From Sipunculus nudus (Eukaryota; Annelida; Sipuncula; Golfingiida; Sipunculidae): a DNA stretch of 64,000 nt. The number at the start of each line of letters is the position of its first letter. Position 1 is the stretch's first letter. The translations under genes were made by a program, and so were the position numbers. The DNA is taken from NCBI GenBank assembly GCA_026874595.1, contig CM049315.1:12958664-13022663 (forward strand). The letters are read 5' to 3'. The notes beneath the pieces were generated by a model, which saw only the letters and a list, made by a program, of their open reading frames with translations, did not search any database and was not told the DNA's origin. This document shows, in pieces, positions 1 through 13,300 of the stretch.

Positions 1-3000
1 TAACCTATAACATAATGTGGTCCCTGGTAAGGTGGATGTAACCTTTAACATGATGTGGTACCTGGTAAGGTGGATGTAACCTATAACATGATGTGGTCCC
101 TGATAAGGTGGATGTAACCTATAACATGATGTGGTCCCTGGTAAGGTGGATGTAACCTTTAACATAATGTGGTCCCTGATAAGGTGGATGTAACCTTTAA
201 CATGATGTGGTCCCTTATAAGGTGGATGTAACCTATAACATAATGTGGTACCTGGTAAGGTGGATGTAACCTATAACATAATGTGGTCCCTGGTAAGTTG
301 GATGTAACCTTTAACATGATGTGGTCCCTTACGAGGTGGATGTAACCTATAACATGATGTGGTCCCTGGTAAGGTGGATGTAACCTTTAACATGATGTGG
401 TCCCTGATAAGGTGGATGTAACCTTTAACATGATGTGGTCCCTGGTAAAGTGGATGTAACCTTTAACATAATGTGGTCCCTGGTAAGGTGGATGTAACCT
501 ATAACATAATGTGGTACCTGGTAAGGTGGATGTAACCTTTAACATAATGTGGTCCCTGATAAGGTGGATGTAACCTATAACATAATGTGGTCCCTGATAA
601 GGTGGATGTAACCTTTAACATAATGTGGTCCCTGATAAGGTGGATGTAACCTATAACATAATGTGGTCCCTGATAAGGTGGATGTAACCTTTAACATAAT
701 GTGGTCCCTGATAAGGTGGATGTAACCTTAACATAATGTGGTCCCTGATAAGGTGGATGCAACCTATAACATAATGTGGTCCCTGATAAGGTGGATGTAA
801 CCTATAACATAATGTTGTCCCTGATAAGGTGGATGTAACCTATAACATAATGTGGTCCCTGATAAGGTGGATGTAACCTTTAACATAATGTGGTCCCTGA
901 TAAGGTGGATGTAACCTATAACATAATGTGGTCCCTGATAAGGTGGATGTAACCTTTAACATAATGTGGTCCTTGATAAGGTGGATGTAACCTTTAACAT
1001 AATGTGGTCCCTGATAAGGTGGATGTAACCTATAACATAATGTGGTCCCTGATAAGGTGGATGTAACCTATAACATAATGTGGTCCCTGATAAGGTGGAT
1101 GTAACCTATAACATAATGTGGTACCTGGTAAGGTGGATGTAACCTATAACATGATGTGGTCCCTGATAAGGTGGATGTAACCTATAACATGATGTGGTCC
1201 CTGGTAAGGTGGATGTAACCTTTAACATAATGTGGTCCCTGATAAGGTGGATGTAACCTATAACATAATGTGGTCCCTGGTAAGGTGGATGTAACCTTTA
1301 ACATAATGTGGTCCCTGATAAGGTGGATGTAACCTTTAACATAATGTGGTCCCTGATAAGGTGGATGTAACCTATAACATAATGTGGTCCCTGATAAGGT
1401 GGATGTAACCTATAACATAATGTGGGTCCTGATAAGGTGGATGTAACCTATAACATAATGTGGTCCCTGATAAGGTGGATGTAACCTTTCACATAATGTG
1501 GTCCCTGATAAGGTGGATGTAACCTATATCATAATGTGGTCCCTGATAAGGTGGATGTAACCTTTAACATAATGTGGTCCCTGATAAGGTGGGTGTAACC
1601 TTTAACATAATGTGGTCCCTGATAAGGTGGATGTAACCTATAACATAATGTGGTCCCTGATAAGGTGGATGTAACCTATAACATAATGTGGTCCCTGATA
1701 AGGTGGATGTAACCTATAACATAATGTGGTACCTGGTAAGGTGGATGTAACCTTTAACATAATGTGGTCCCTGGTAAGGTGGATGTAACCTATAACATAA
1801 TGTGGTCCCTGATAAGCTGGATGTAACCTTTAACATAATGTGGTCCCTGAAAAGGTGGATGTTACCTTTAACATAATGTGGTCCCTGATAAGGTGGATGT
1901 AACCTTTAACATAATGTGGTCCCTGATAAGGTGGATGTAACCTATAACATAATGTGGTCCCTGGTAAGGTGGATGTAACCTATAACATAATGTGGTCCCT
2001 GATAAGGTGGATGTAACCTTTAACATAATGTGGTCCCTGATAAGGTGGATGTTACCTTTAACATAATGTGGTCCCTGGTAAGTTGGATGTAACCTTTAAC
2101 ATGATGTGGTCCCTTACGAGGTGGATGTAACCTATAACATGATGTGGTCCCTGGTAAGGTGGATGTAACCTTTAACATGATGTGGTCCCTGATAAGGTGG
2201 ATGTAACCTTTAACATGATGTGGTCCCTGGTAAAGTGGATGTAACCTTTAACATAATGTGGTCCCTGGTAAGGTGGATGTAACCTATAACATAATGTGGT
2301 ACCTGGTAAGGTGGATGTAACCTTTAACATAATGTGGTCCCTGATAAGGTGGATGTAACCTATAACATAATGTGGTCCCTGATAAGGTGGATGTAACCTT
2401 TAACATAATGTGGTCCCTGATAAGGTGGATGTAACCTATAACATAATGTGGTCCCTGATAAGGTGGATGTAACCTATAACATAATGTGGTCCCTGATAAG
2501 GTGGATGTAACCTTAACATAATGTGGTCCCTGATAAGGTGGATGCAACCTATAACATAATGTGGTCCCTGATAAGGTGGATGTAACCTATAACATAATGT
2601 TGTCCCTGATAAGGTGGATGTAACCTATAACATAATGTGGTCCCTGATAAGGTGGATGTAACCTATAACATAATGTGGTCCCTGATAAGGTGGATGTAAC
2701 CTATAACATAATGTGGTCCCTGATAAGGTGGATGTAACCTTTAACATAATGTGGTCCTTGATAAGGTGGATGTAACCTTTAACATAATGTGGTCCCTGAT
2801 AAGGTGGATGTAACCTATAACATAATGTGGTCCCTGATAAGGTGGATGTAACCTATAACATAATGTGGTCCCTGATAAGGTGGATGTAACCTATAACATA
2901 ATGTGGTACCTGGTAAGGTGGATGTAACCTATAACATGATGTGGTCCCTGATAAGGTGGATGTAACCTATAACATGATGTGGTCCCTGGTAAGGTGGATG

Positions 3001-5530
3001 TAACCTTTAACATAATGTGGTCCCTGATAAGGTGGATGTAACCTATAACATAATGTGGTCCCTGGTAAGGTGGATGTAACCTTTAACATAATGTGGTCCC
3101 TGATAAGGTGGATGTAACCTTTAACATAATGTGGTCCCTGATAAGGTGGATGTAACCTATAACATAATGTGGTCCCTGATAAGGTGGATGTAACCTATAA
3201 CATAATGTGGTCCCTGATAAGGTGGATGTAACCTATAACATAATGTGGTCCCTGATAAGGTGGATGTAACCTTTCACATAATGTGGTCCCTGATAAGGTG
3301 GATGTAACCTATATCATAATGTGGTCCCTGATAAGGTGGATGTAACCTTTAACATAATGTGGTCCCTGATAAGGTGGGTGTAACCTTTAACATAATGTGG
3401 TCCCTGATAAGGTGGATGTAACCTATAACATAATGTGGTCCCTGATAAGGTGGATGTAACCTATAACATAATGTGGTCCCTGATAAGGTGGATGTAACCT
3501 ATAACATAATGTGGTACCTGGTAAGGTGGATGTAACCTTTAACATAATGTGGTCCCTGGTAAGGTGGATGTAACCTATAACATAATGTGGTCCCTGATAA
3601 GGTGGATGTAACCTTTAACATAATGTGGTCCCTGATAAGGTGGATGTTACCTTTAACATAATGTGGTCCCTGATAAGGTGGATGTAACCTTTAACATAAT
3701 GTGGTCCCTGATAAGGTGGATGTAACCTATAACATAATGTGGTCCCTGGTAAGGTGGATGTAACCTATAACATAATGTGGTCCCTGATAAGGTGGATGTA
3801 ACCTTTAATATAATGTGGTCCCTGATAAGGTGGATGTAACCTATAACATAATGTGGTCCCTGATAAGGTGGATGTAACCTATAACATAATGTGGTACCTG
3901 GTAAGGTGGATGTAACCTTTAACATAATGTGGTCCCTGATAAGGTGGATGTAACCTATAACATAATGTGGTCCCTGGTAAGGTGGATGTAACCTTTAACA
4001 TAATGTGGTCCCTGGTAAGGTGGATGTAACCTATAACATAATGTGGTCCCTGGTAAGGTGGATGTAACCTTTAACATGATGTGGTCCCTTATAAGGTGGA
4101 TGTAACCTATAACATAATGTGGTCCCTGGTAAGGTGGATGTAACCTTTAACATAATGTGGTCCCTGGTAAGGTGGATGTAACCTATAACATAATGTGGTC
4201 CCTGGTAAGGTGGATGTAACCTATAACATAATGTGGTACCTGGTAAGGTGGATGTAACCTTTAACATGATGTGGTCCCTGGTAAGGTGGATGTAACCTAT
4301 AACATAATGTGGTCCCTGGTAAGGTGGATGTAACCTTTAACATAATGTGGTCCCTGATAAGGTGGATGTAACCTATAACATAATGTGGTCCCTGGTAAGG
4401 TGGATGTAACCTTTAACATAATGTGGTCCCTGGTAAGGTGGATGTAACCTATAACATGATGTGGTCCCTGGTAAGGTGGATGTAACCTATAACATAATGT
4501 GGTCCCTGATAAGGTGGATGTAACCTATAACATAATGTGGTACCTGGTAAGGTGGATGTAACCTTAAACATAATGTGGTCCCTGGTAAGGTGGATGTAAC
4601 CTATAACATGATGTGGTCCCTGGTAAGGTGGATGTAACCTATAACATGATGTGGTCCCTGGTAAGGTGGATGTAACCTTTAACATGATGTGGTCCCTGAT
4701 AAGGTGGATGTAACCTTTAACATAATGTGGTCCCTGATAAGGTGGATGTAACCTATAACATAATGTGGTACCTGGTAAGGTGGATGTAACCTTTAACATG
4801 ATGTGGTCCCTGATAAGGTGGATGTAACCTATAACATAATGTGGTACCTGGTAAGGTGGATGTAACCTTTAACATAATGTGGTCCCTGGTAAGGTGGATG
4901 TAACCTATAACATAATGTGGTCCCTGGTAAGGTGGATGTAACCTTTAACATGATGTGGTCCCTGGTAAGGTGTATGTAACCTATAACATAATGTGGTCCC
5001 TGGTAAGGTGGATGTAACCTTTAACATAATGTGGTCCCTGGTAAGGTGGATGTAACCTATAACATAATGTGGTACCTGGTAAGGTGGATGTAACCTTTAA
5101 CATAATGTGGTCCCTGATAAGGTGGATGTAACCTTTAACATAATGTGGTCCCTGGTAAGGTGGATGTAACCTATAACATAATGTGGTCCCTGGTAAGGTG
5201 GATGTAACCTTTAACATGATGTGGTCCCTTATAAGGTGGATGTAACCTATAACATGAAGTGGTCCCTGGTAAGGTGGATGTAACCTTTAACATGATGTGG
5301 TCCCTGATAAGGTGGATGTAACCTATAACATGATGTGGTCCCTGGTAAGGTGGATGTAACCTTTAACATGATGTGGTCCCTGGTAAGGTGGATGTAACCT
5401 ATAACATGATGTGGTCCCTGGTAAGGTGGATGTAACCTTTAACATGATGTGGTCCCTGATAAGGTGGATGTAACCTATAACATGATGTGGTCCCTGATAA
5501 GGTGGTTGTAACCTATAACAGGATGTGGCT
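1..5530. repeat. 38-bp minisatellite array, about 145 copies
   Basis: A head-to-tail array of a 38-bp unit (core TAAGGTGGATGTAACCTWTA then ACATRATGTGGTCCCTGRTA) fills the window from base 1 and decays at about 5520-5530. Variants alternate at a few positions (CTATAAC/CTTTAAC, CATAATG/CATGATG, CTGATAAGG/CTGGTAAGG). The left end is cut by the window. The array is not coding: 38 is not a multiple of three, so the open frames across it are artefacts of few stops in the repeat. By position it lies in the intron after coding exon 2 of the SLC36-type gene, or beyond it, because the remaining exons of that gene must lie to its left. Confidence 0.97.
285..3850. repeat. Higher-order duplication of about 1785 bp inside the minisatellite
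   Basis: Rare variants recur at a fixed offset. CTTACGAGG is at 331 and 2116, CCTTTCACATAATG at about 1485 and 3270, CTATATCATAATG at about 1525 and 3310, and GGTGGGTGTAACC at about 1588 and 3373. Each pair is about 1785 bp apart, i.e. 47 units minus 1 bp. The two copies run from about 285 to 2070 and from 2070 to 3850. A few single-base differences separate them, so the event is recent but not brand new. Confidence 0.85.
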
Positions 5531-5862
5531 GCAATGAGCAAAGTGATGACAAACCCAATATAAACACATATAAAGAGTATACTTTTTTGTGAGCATTTAA
5601 GTGTACTGATATTTATTTATTTATAAACTACTGGCTGGCAAAGATGGGTCTGAAATTTGACAGACCACAAAACTGCAAAGCAATCACTTGAAAAGTTCTT
5701 TAGATGATGCATGAAGATGTGTGTGACAGACTCATGGATGGAAAATCTCATCAATTTATTGCACATAATAATTAAATCAATGCTTATCAAACAAGGCCAT
5801 GGTTTAGCTTATTAGGTCTGAATAGTTACTGCATGCATTTGCAATATTTCAAGATCACTCAC
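5531..5862. other. Unique intron sequence between minisatellite and SLC36 exon
   Basis: AT-rich single-copy sequence with no open frame or RNA gene that I can support. It is read as the 5' part of the intron that follows the coding exon at 5863-5953 on the minus strand. Confidence 0.5.
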
Positions 5863-5953
5863 CCACAGTCCAGAGTTGCTGAGTGCACTTGGCATGGCCA
5901 ATATACCAGTCCCGATGTTTCCCTTCAACAGGTGCATAATGCTGTCAAGATTC
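5863..5953 (-). CDS. SLC36A: SLC36-type proton-coupled amino acid transporter, coding exon 2 (TM1)
   Basis: Minus-strand 91-nt exon. The acceptor TTATAG is just outside 5953 and the donor G|GTGAGT just outside 5863. In the phase set by the upstream exon it reads TNLDSIMHLLKGNIGTGI then LAMPSALSNSGLW. The HLLKGNIGTG..AMP pattern is the hallmark of TM1 of SLC36 (PAT/path) transporters in the amino acid/auxin permease superfamily, where the unwound G-[NT]-[IM]-G-[TS]-G segment contacts substrate. It ends in phase 0, so a next exon in phase 0 is expected; none is visible before the minisatellite, so the gene continues off the left edge. Family known, exon seen, exact paralogue unresolved. Confidence 0.82.
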
Positions 5954-6783
5954 CTATAACGCACAAATAATCTACATTAGTACTTTATTATTATCATTAT
6001 TAACATTAGCACTTGCACATTTATTTATCCCCATATCTGATTACCTTACAATCCTTCTATGATTTTATACTGTTGCTGTGTCCAAGGCATTGTGTGATTC
6101 TTGTCTCTTCTCTGCTGTTAAGGGTTCAATCCCTGTCTAATTTTCTCCACACATAGATTTACTCATTGGGTCTGCTGTTATCCATACCTCACATTAGTGG
6201 CAAGCATTTAAAAAGTTTCGACTTACTACCTACCATAATTGGTATGTCCTCAGACATGTCTCTGTGGACTGAAACTCGGACATTGCAACTTATGTAGGAA
6301 TTTAAAGAATACTGCTAGTGTAAAAACCTGTTGAAGGAACAAAGAGAACAAATGAAAGATAACTGAAAAGGTTTCCTACCCAGAAACAATTTGCCTATTT
6401 TACTCATTTACTTGGATTGCACCATTCAGGCAGTACTTAGCAATTCTATTTATGTTCTATAATTATGTCAACTTTACTCATGCTTCCAACAGATGGGTTT
6501 GCTGTGTATTGCCATCAGGGAACTGGTACTGGGCCTTGGCTGTTCCGACCAATGAGACTTGACCATTGGGGGTTTGAAACTTGGTCAGATCTCCTGATTC
6601 CACAGTCTCATTGGTTGTAACATTCTAGTTCCTTTACTGTTGAAGCTTCCTGGTGGCAATACACAGCAAACCCTGATATTTACAGCAGTGGAAATTTGGA
6701 AGGAAAAAATAACCAATGCAGAGTGACCCGAAGGAGTGTAAGGTTACAGTACCTTTATAAATAATCTTTAAAAATAAACTTAC

Positions 6784-6980
6784 GTAGTTTGATGAGGAAA
6801 CTCCTCCCTTCTTACAAGTGGCTCACAGTCAGAGATATCATTGTCTTCTTGACAGCTCCCTATTGGATGCCATTTTCCCGTCACTCCTGCCCCGTCAGTT
6901 CCCCGTCTGCCCTCAGTGCCTGGACTGGCATCACTGTTGTCCGACAGCAGGGGCTTCCTCTCTATGTGCTGGTCAGCCAT
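6784..6980 (-). CDS. SLC36A: SLC36-type transporter, first coding exon (N-terminal cytosolic tail)
   Basis: The start ATG is at 6980-6978 on the minus strand, reading MADQHIERKPLLSDNSDASP and onward. The exon begins 46 nt upstream at 7026 after a good acceptor (TTATTTCAG) and ends ...CATCAAACTAC|GTAAGT at 6784. It contributes 65 codons plus two bases, and joins in frame to the exon at 5953. The tail is hydrophilic and acidic with no membrane segment, as expected for the N-terminus of PAT transporters. Residues 7-12 are E-R-K-P-L-L, a textbook [DE]xxxL[LI] endolysosomal sorting signal, suggesting a lysosomal PAT1-like role (inference). An in-frame ATG further upstream in the open frame falls in the intron and is not used. 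Confidence 0.78.
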
Positions 6981-7026
6981 GTTTACAGATCCCTGCTCGG
7001 CCAGTGTGTCATTGCACTGTGGTAGC
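6981..7026 (-). other. 5' untranslated part of the SLC36-type exon
   Basis: The 46 bases between the splice acceptor (AG at 7028-7027) and the ATG at 6980. The presence of an acceptor means at least one further non-coding 5' exon lies upstream, possibly as far as the promoter region near 18.2-18.6 kb. Confidence 0.6.
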
Positions 7027-7179
7027 CTGAAATAAGAGCTCCTGTTAAACCATAGATTTATATCTAAATGTACCATAACAATTAAAATAACTATATAAAA
7101 ATCAAAATTACAAGAAACAAAGCACTTATATAATATTTAAATATGTTCTGCATGGTTAAAAGCTTCTGGTGGTGCAGTA

Positions 7180-7195
7180 AAAGGGGGGGGGGGGG
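7180..7195. repeat. Poly-G tract
   Basis: A run of about 13 or more G on the plus strand. A simple mononucleotide repeat next to the start of the inverted repeat module; its length is likely unreliable in any assembly. Confidence 0.8.
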
Positions 7196-7284
7196 TCTAT
7201 ATTCTATTAAGAGAAATGTTTGAATAAAACAAAATCTCTCATCTCTGTTAGCTCAAAGGAATTCAGAGGTAGAAAACAGATATA

Positions 7285-8690
7285 AACTAGAATATGGGTA
7301 GTCCACAAGTGATTACATGTATCCACCAAAATCAGAGTAGGACTGGTGATGTGAGGCATGGATTGAGTGGCAAGTGAAAAAAGAGTTAGATGTGTTACAT
7401 TCAAGCATGGATGTCTGCCACGTAAACATGATTGTAGGTGGCGTCATCTGTTATTTAAATGAGAAACTATCCAAAGTTTATACACATGCAAAATTTCAGG
7501 TCGAAAAGTCAAACCACTGCCGAGATATGAGTGATTTTATCCCACAGCAGACAAATAGATGGACTCTGTGCAAAAATGGTCGCAGGTGGTGTCACCAGTT
7601 TCTTGTATGATAAAGAGCTATGCGAGATCTAAACACATGCATCACTTCAGGTAGGTAGGTCAAACCAATCTGGAGATATTAGCATGGATATCTGCAGCAT
7701 GAACGTTAATGTAGGTGGCGCCACCTGTCATAAAATCAAGAAAGCTATCCAAGATGTATATGCATGCCAAATTTCAGATGAATAAGTCAAACCACTGCTG
7801 AGATATGAGAGATTTTAATCAAAATCCAACGTACTGATGGACGCTGTGCAAAAATGGTAGTAGGTGGCGCCACCAGTTTCTTGTATTATAAAGAGCTGTG
7901 TGAGATCTAAACACATTCAAATTTTCAGGAAGATACGTCAAATCAGGCTGGATATATTAGCATGGATGTCTGCAACGTGAACATGAATGTAGGTGGTGCC
8001 ACCTGTCATAAAATCAAGAAAGCTATCCAGGATGTATAAGCATGCCAATTTCAGGTGAATAAGTCAAACCACTGCTGAGATATGAGTGATTTTAACCCAA
8101 GTCAAACTTACAGATGGACGCTGTGCAAAAAATGGTTGCAGGTGGTGCCACAAGTTTTGTGTATGATAAAGAGCCATGTGAGATCTAAACACATGCAAAT
8201 TTTCAGGAAGATATGTCAAACCAGTCTGGAGATATAAGCATAGATGTCTGCAGCATGAACTTGAATGTAGGTGGCGCCACCTGTCATAAAATCGAGAAAG
8301 CTGTCCAGGATGTATACGCATGCAGAATTTCAGGTGAATTAGTCAAATAACTGCAGAGTTATGAGTCAGTTTAACTCAAGGCAGACGAACAGATGGACGC
8401 TGTGCAAAAATGTGTGTACCACCATTTTTGTGTATGTTATAAAGCTATCCAAGGGCTACATTTGTGTATAATTTTTTGTCCTGATTGGTCAAACGAGTCC
8501 GAAGATATGTGGGTTAATATGTCAAAACAGATGCACAGATGGACACAGTGAAGAGGGGAAAGGTCAGAGGTCAACCGGAATGGTTAGGCACCAGTTCACT
8601 TGTGACCCGATAATTGGTGTAAGTTTAAGAAAAATCGGTCTAGTAGTCTCAGAGTTCTCTGGAAACGAATACGGCAATGGAATCTGGTCA
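7285..8690 (-). mobile_element. Inverted copy of the GGTGGCGCCACC tandem-repeat module
   Basis: This stretch is the reverse complement of about 26,750-28,260 in CHM intron 2. Shared landmarks, read in the opposite orientation, are the CTAGAATATGGGTAGTC end (7288), the GAGGCATGGATTGAGTGG segment (about 7352), the 277-bp tandem units with GAGATATGAG at about 7523, 7800 and 8076, the 12-bp palindrome GGTGGCGCCACC at about 7717, 7863 and 8271, and the GGTCAGAGGTCAACC end near 8570. The terminal GCGAACCTGTG inverted ends of the larger element are not present here, so the module is either truncated or mobile in its own right. No coding capacity. Confidence 0.75.
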
Positions 8691-10242
8691 AAAATGTAAT
8701 ATCCACAATCACGGATACAAATATCAAATTTATGTTAGCACATTTGTTACAAAAAAATGTTTTATGTCATTTGAAAATTAAGTTTTTTTTTTCTGACTGA
8801 ATAAGCATGTTTCGTAGTATGTATAAACTGCATATTCCCCTTTTTAAGCTGAACAATTGTAAATTGCACAGATATGATTAGGTGAGGCCATGCAAAAAAA
8901 CCTGTTATACTATGATTTTTTTTGTGAATCACTTTTTTTAATTTTGCAAATGAAGACCATTTGGCAGATTTGGTAATGTTGCTAATTTGTTCTTTGACAC
9001 AACTCCATAAAAATGGACCAAATTTATAATTATAATTTATGATTATAATTATAAACCCAATTTAAAAAATTGACAGGAATTGATGCCATTTTGTTGTATT
9101 ATCCAGCCCAGCTAGCAAAAAACCATGTAGTATGTCTCAACTGGCAAAAAAGGATACATTTCGCCCATGCACTCATATATTTTGTTCAAACAATCTATAA
9201 AATCTATAAAACAATATTTTTGTGTGTGTTTGCATGGCCTGATAGATTTCTTACTTAATGGACAGAATTTTACTGTTTAATGGACCTATAAGCAAGATAT
9301 AGTTCACTCCCTCCCAAACCTAACATCAGATCCACTAAACAAGCAGCCTTGTGAAGTCAGATTGATTTGCCTTGGCTATTTCTCCTAATCATTGGGCCTT
9401 ATACACAATATAAAAAAAAAAATTAACTTAACTATCATCTTTATTGTCTCCTTTAAGCGGAGGTTCCTGAATTCCTCAACTATGGCAATCTTTTCCTCTT
9501 ATAGCTTTAGTTTACTCCCACTGCTTGTTTTAGCCTACAGTCATAAGGCTGACCATCAGCCCCCCACCCCCCCTTATAAGTCATATACAAAGATTAACCA
9601 AAATATGAATACAGTTAGAATGTGAAAGTTTTTGAGTACTAGTTTCCTAAAGTAAATAATATTAGTAAAATAATATTAGAACTTATGGTACGCTGATTCA
9701 ATGACTGTTTGTGACTTTGTGAGGTCGTCAGCTTCCAGCTCTGGACCTGTATTCATATATCCAAGGTTGACATTTGTATACATGACGGTACATAAATAAA
9801 AAACTTCACGTTAACTATGGAAATATTACTATTAATCAAAGGGAAAAACAGGCAGTTAAAAACATGCAAAAACTGTATGTTAAACCAGTATTGTTTAGTT
9901 GTATACTGGGTTTAATATCACAGTTCATGCGTTAGTTAAATAATATATCAGGTACCATGGACACCAGTATAGGCTTATTTATAATCTACTCTTGAATGAC
10001 CTGGTAGTGCAATTTATGTGTATATTTGCTTAAAAAAAAACAAAATAAGCACTGTTCAGCCACCATAAAACAATTTGTAATAATTAGAACTGATGTATGA
10101 CTACCAGCTGCTAGCAGGAAATTATAATTAAATTGGCCCAAGTGGAACCATATTCTATGATATATGTTAATGCAGATCAGTCTACAAATTTATGTCCAGT
10201 GTTTAATTTATACAAGTGCTGATACAGAGAGCATATGTTAAA

Positions 10243-10323
10243 ACACAATACAAGTTTAAATTATCACAGTACTTAGCTCATGTCATGAGCTAAGTACTGT
10301 GATAATTTAAACTTGTATTGTGT
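10243..10323. repeat. 81-bp perfect hairpin (40-bp arms, 1-nt spacer)
   Basis: The left arm (10243-10282) starts ACACAATACAAG and ends TTAGCTCATG. The right arm (10284-10323) is its exact reverse complement, and only the T at 10283 separates them. Pairing stops abruptly at both ends. There is no flanking direct repeat that I can see. Confidence 0.95.
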
Positions 10324-13300
10324 CATAAGCCTCATGATACAATAAATTATTAGTTCCATTTAAAATATTATTCAAGATTACATTAAAGCTGATGTACATC
10401 CTGGGTAATAGAGAGACAAACAATGTTCCATTCATAAAACATATTTCCAGAGCTTATATAAAACTTTATATAATATATAATATATAATATTTTGTTTCCC
10501 ATAAATACACTTCAAGATTTAAAACTGATAATGTATCTGAAATATTCCTGTCCAGTAGTACATTCACACATAAAATATCAATAAATTAGCCCATCAGTTG
10601 CCATTTTCCTTGTTTCTATTCTGGCCAATGATGTTTTACCAATGATGTTTTACCATATATACTGTTAGTACTTACCAGTAAATGCTCAATATTACTTAAC
10701 ATGATACAGTTATCAAATATCACCAACATATAAATTAAACAGGACATGTATCAAATTAGCAATTTTCACGATACCAATACAGTAAAGAAATTTAACTTTA
10801 TGTCATATTGTATACTGATGCACCTGCATATCCTTACATCACTTGTAAACTTCTTATAACATTACAGACTGTTTAAATGATATGCTGTTTATAGAAGGGA
10901 GTCCAAAGTGAAGGAATCTTGACCTGTTGGGACTCTGGGGAGGAATATCTACGAAGGGGATACCATATTTCGAAGGTGCCTAAAGCTGATTTGACCCCAG
11001 TGGGGTATACATGTGCTTTGTATGCTTTCTGCTACAATGCTGCCAATAAACTTGATTTAACTGCTTTCCACTACTAAGAGGTCATGCGATAAAGGTCAAG
11101 GATGTTGGGTTTGTAAAAGGAAGGTCAGTTTATGATTCATGATCATAAGTACACAAAGCAGTACCATATATTTTCTAACTGTACCAGTCATGAAAGCATA
11201 TAAAACATCTTAATTACAGATATGTTCAAACACCATTTAACAACAAATTTGACCATTATGAATAAAACAACAACAAAACAGTTTCTTTCTTCCAATACCT
11301 TACTTGACCTAATTCTGTACCTGCCCATGTTATGCAAACAACAATTTACCTTTCACTTTTGGCTTAGATTTTTTATCTTTGACCTTCATTGACTGTATAT
11401 AAGAAGTAATAAATTACCAAATGCTGGACTTTTAATGTTAATTAGCATGTAATTAAAATATTAATTAAATCAAAACTGAATTAAATATGATATAATGATA
11501 CAGTATGACAATACTGCTGCCTTCCTGGATCCACTTTCTCTGTATCTCCATCTGCTGAAATGCCAAATGTACCATGAAAGAGAACTGCAAGTCTGTGTGC
11601 CACATCAACTTTCAGTGAAATCAGTGGGAAAGGCAAAAACAGACCACTGTACTAAACATGTCTGTTTACCTGGCCCAGTGCTTGTGTTTGGTAAGCTTGT
11701 GTGATGGCCAATACATATACGTTATCATTTCACATCATAATACTGTATTTTTAGCAGTCAGCACAAGCTGCTTAACACATGCTTAACTTTATAGACATTC
11801 TGCTCATCATATAGTGTGAGTAAATACCTGAAGTCAAACCACAAGTCAAGGTAGGAAATTCATCTAGGACTGGCATTTGACCATGTGAGATTTTACAAAC
11901 TATTTAAAATTTAAAGTAGTTTTTTAAGTTGTTGAAACAATACTGATTATAAATAAATGATTTTAAATATATAATTTGAAGGGGGGAATATATATATAAA
12001 TATATATATGTGTGTCAAGCCCAGATCCTGATGAGGATTTAGTCTGGCCTAAATCCTGATCGGGATTTGGTTAGGACCAATTGCTGATTGGTAGAGATTG
12101 GAAAATGGACCTTGACATACCTTCCTATATTAATGTTCAAGTGTATAACAACTGAAATTTACCTTTCCAGCAATCACTGGTTTGAAAATTATTTTCTATT
12201 CTATATGCCTACTTTTATAATGTTCAGCGGGAGACAAGTTTAAGTCAGTTACCATGCCAGTACACATATATACAAATATCTGATGAAGATTCCTTCAGCT
12301 ATGAAAGATTAATTTAACAATATGGTCATATTGTGCCATGAACATTTTATTACTATTAGAGAAACTCTAAAAGTAGCGGTTACGCTGGGCAATACAATAC
12401 ATATAAGAGACCAGTAAATGGTCTTGTTAATTGCCGATATTATTTAAAGTACCAAACAGTATATTAAATGATTTTATTAAATAATCCTAAAGGATTATAA
12501 TTGAACATTTGGTACCCGTGATAACTCTTTGATAATTCATGTTAACTTTCCAACTATCCAATTATCAAGATTCCAATCAGACTTGTGAATCTTCAGCAAA
12601 TAAAGGAAATAAAGAATATCTATGATTTATCTATCTATCAAAATTCCTAGCAGGCTTACTAACCAATATCTTAAGATGAAACCCGGTACCTTTAAAAGGT
12701 ATTTAATAATAACCATATTCAACAACTCACATTATAGCACTGTATATTTACCTTGAATGTGCCAGTTTCCCATACACTAGTATGTCTAAGGTAAATCCAG
12801 TTGACCAGATTGATAATATTTACTTGCACTCACAGCTAGGCATTTGCCCCTTCACCCACACCTCAGACACCTGTGTAGTATATACTGTACACATGTAGTG
12901 ATTGGGTCACCTGGGGTGGGGGTGGGGGGTGCAATGATGTAACAGCCCCTTTGGCCTTTGTTGATTCTGTGATGTAACAATGACCCCAAAATCAAAGGTT
13001 ATTGGGACAATGTAAGATTGCTGACATGGTATGACTGAATACATGTACCAGTAAAGCAGTCTATTGTTACAATAAACAGCATGTAAATACACAGTACTAT
13101 AGTATTAACTACACACATCACCACTTTAGCAACAGCATAAAGAGGTAGACAATACATAGAGATATGTATCATAATTATAAATCTTTGTTTTTGGTCTAAG
13201 CGCAACTGCTAGCTCATCAGCACTTGAATCATACAAGAAATATGGAATATAACTTATCATACTACAGTTTTATATTTTTTTCCCATCAAAGGGTGCCTGA

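Noticed and set aside
2284-5541. Open reading frames of 72-116 codons with repeated HPPYQGPHYV/GYIHLIRDHIML
   Set aside because: They are translations of the 38-bp minisatellite. The unit length is not a multiple of three, so the protein repeats only by cycling through frames, and no start, splice or family evidence exists.
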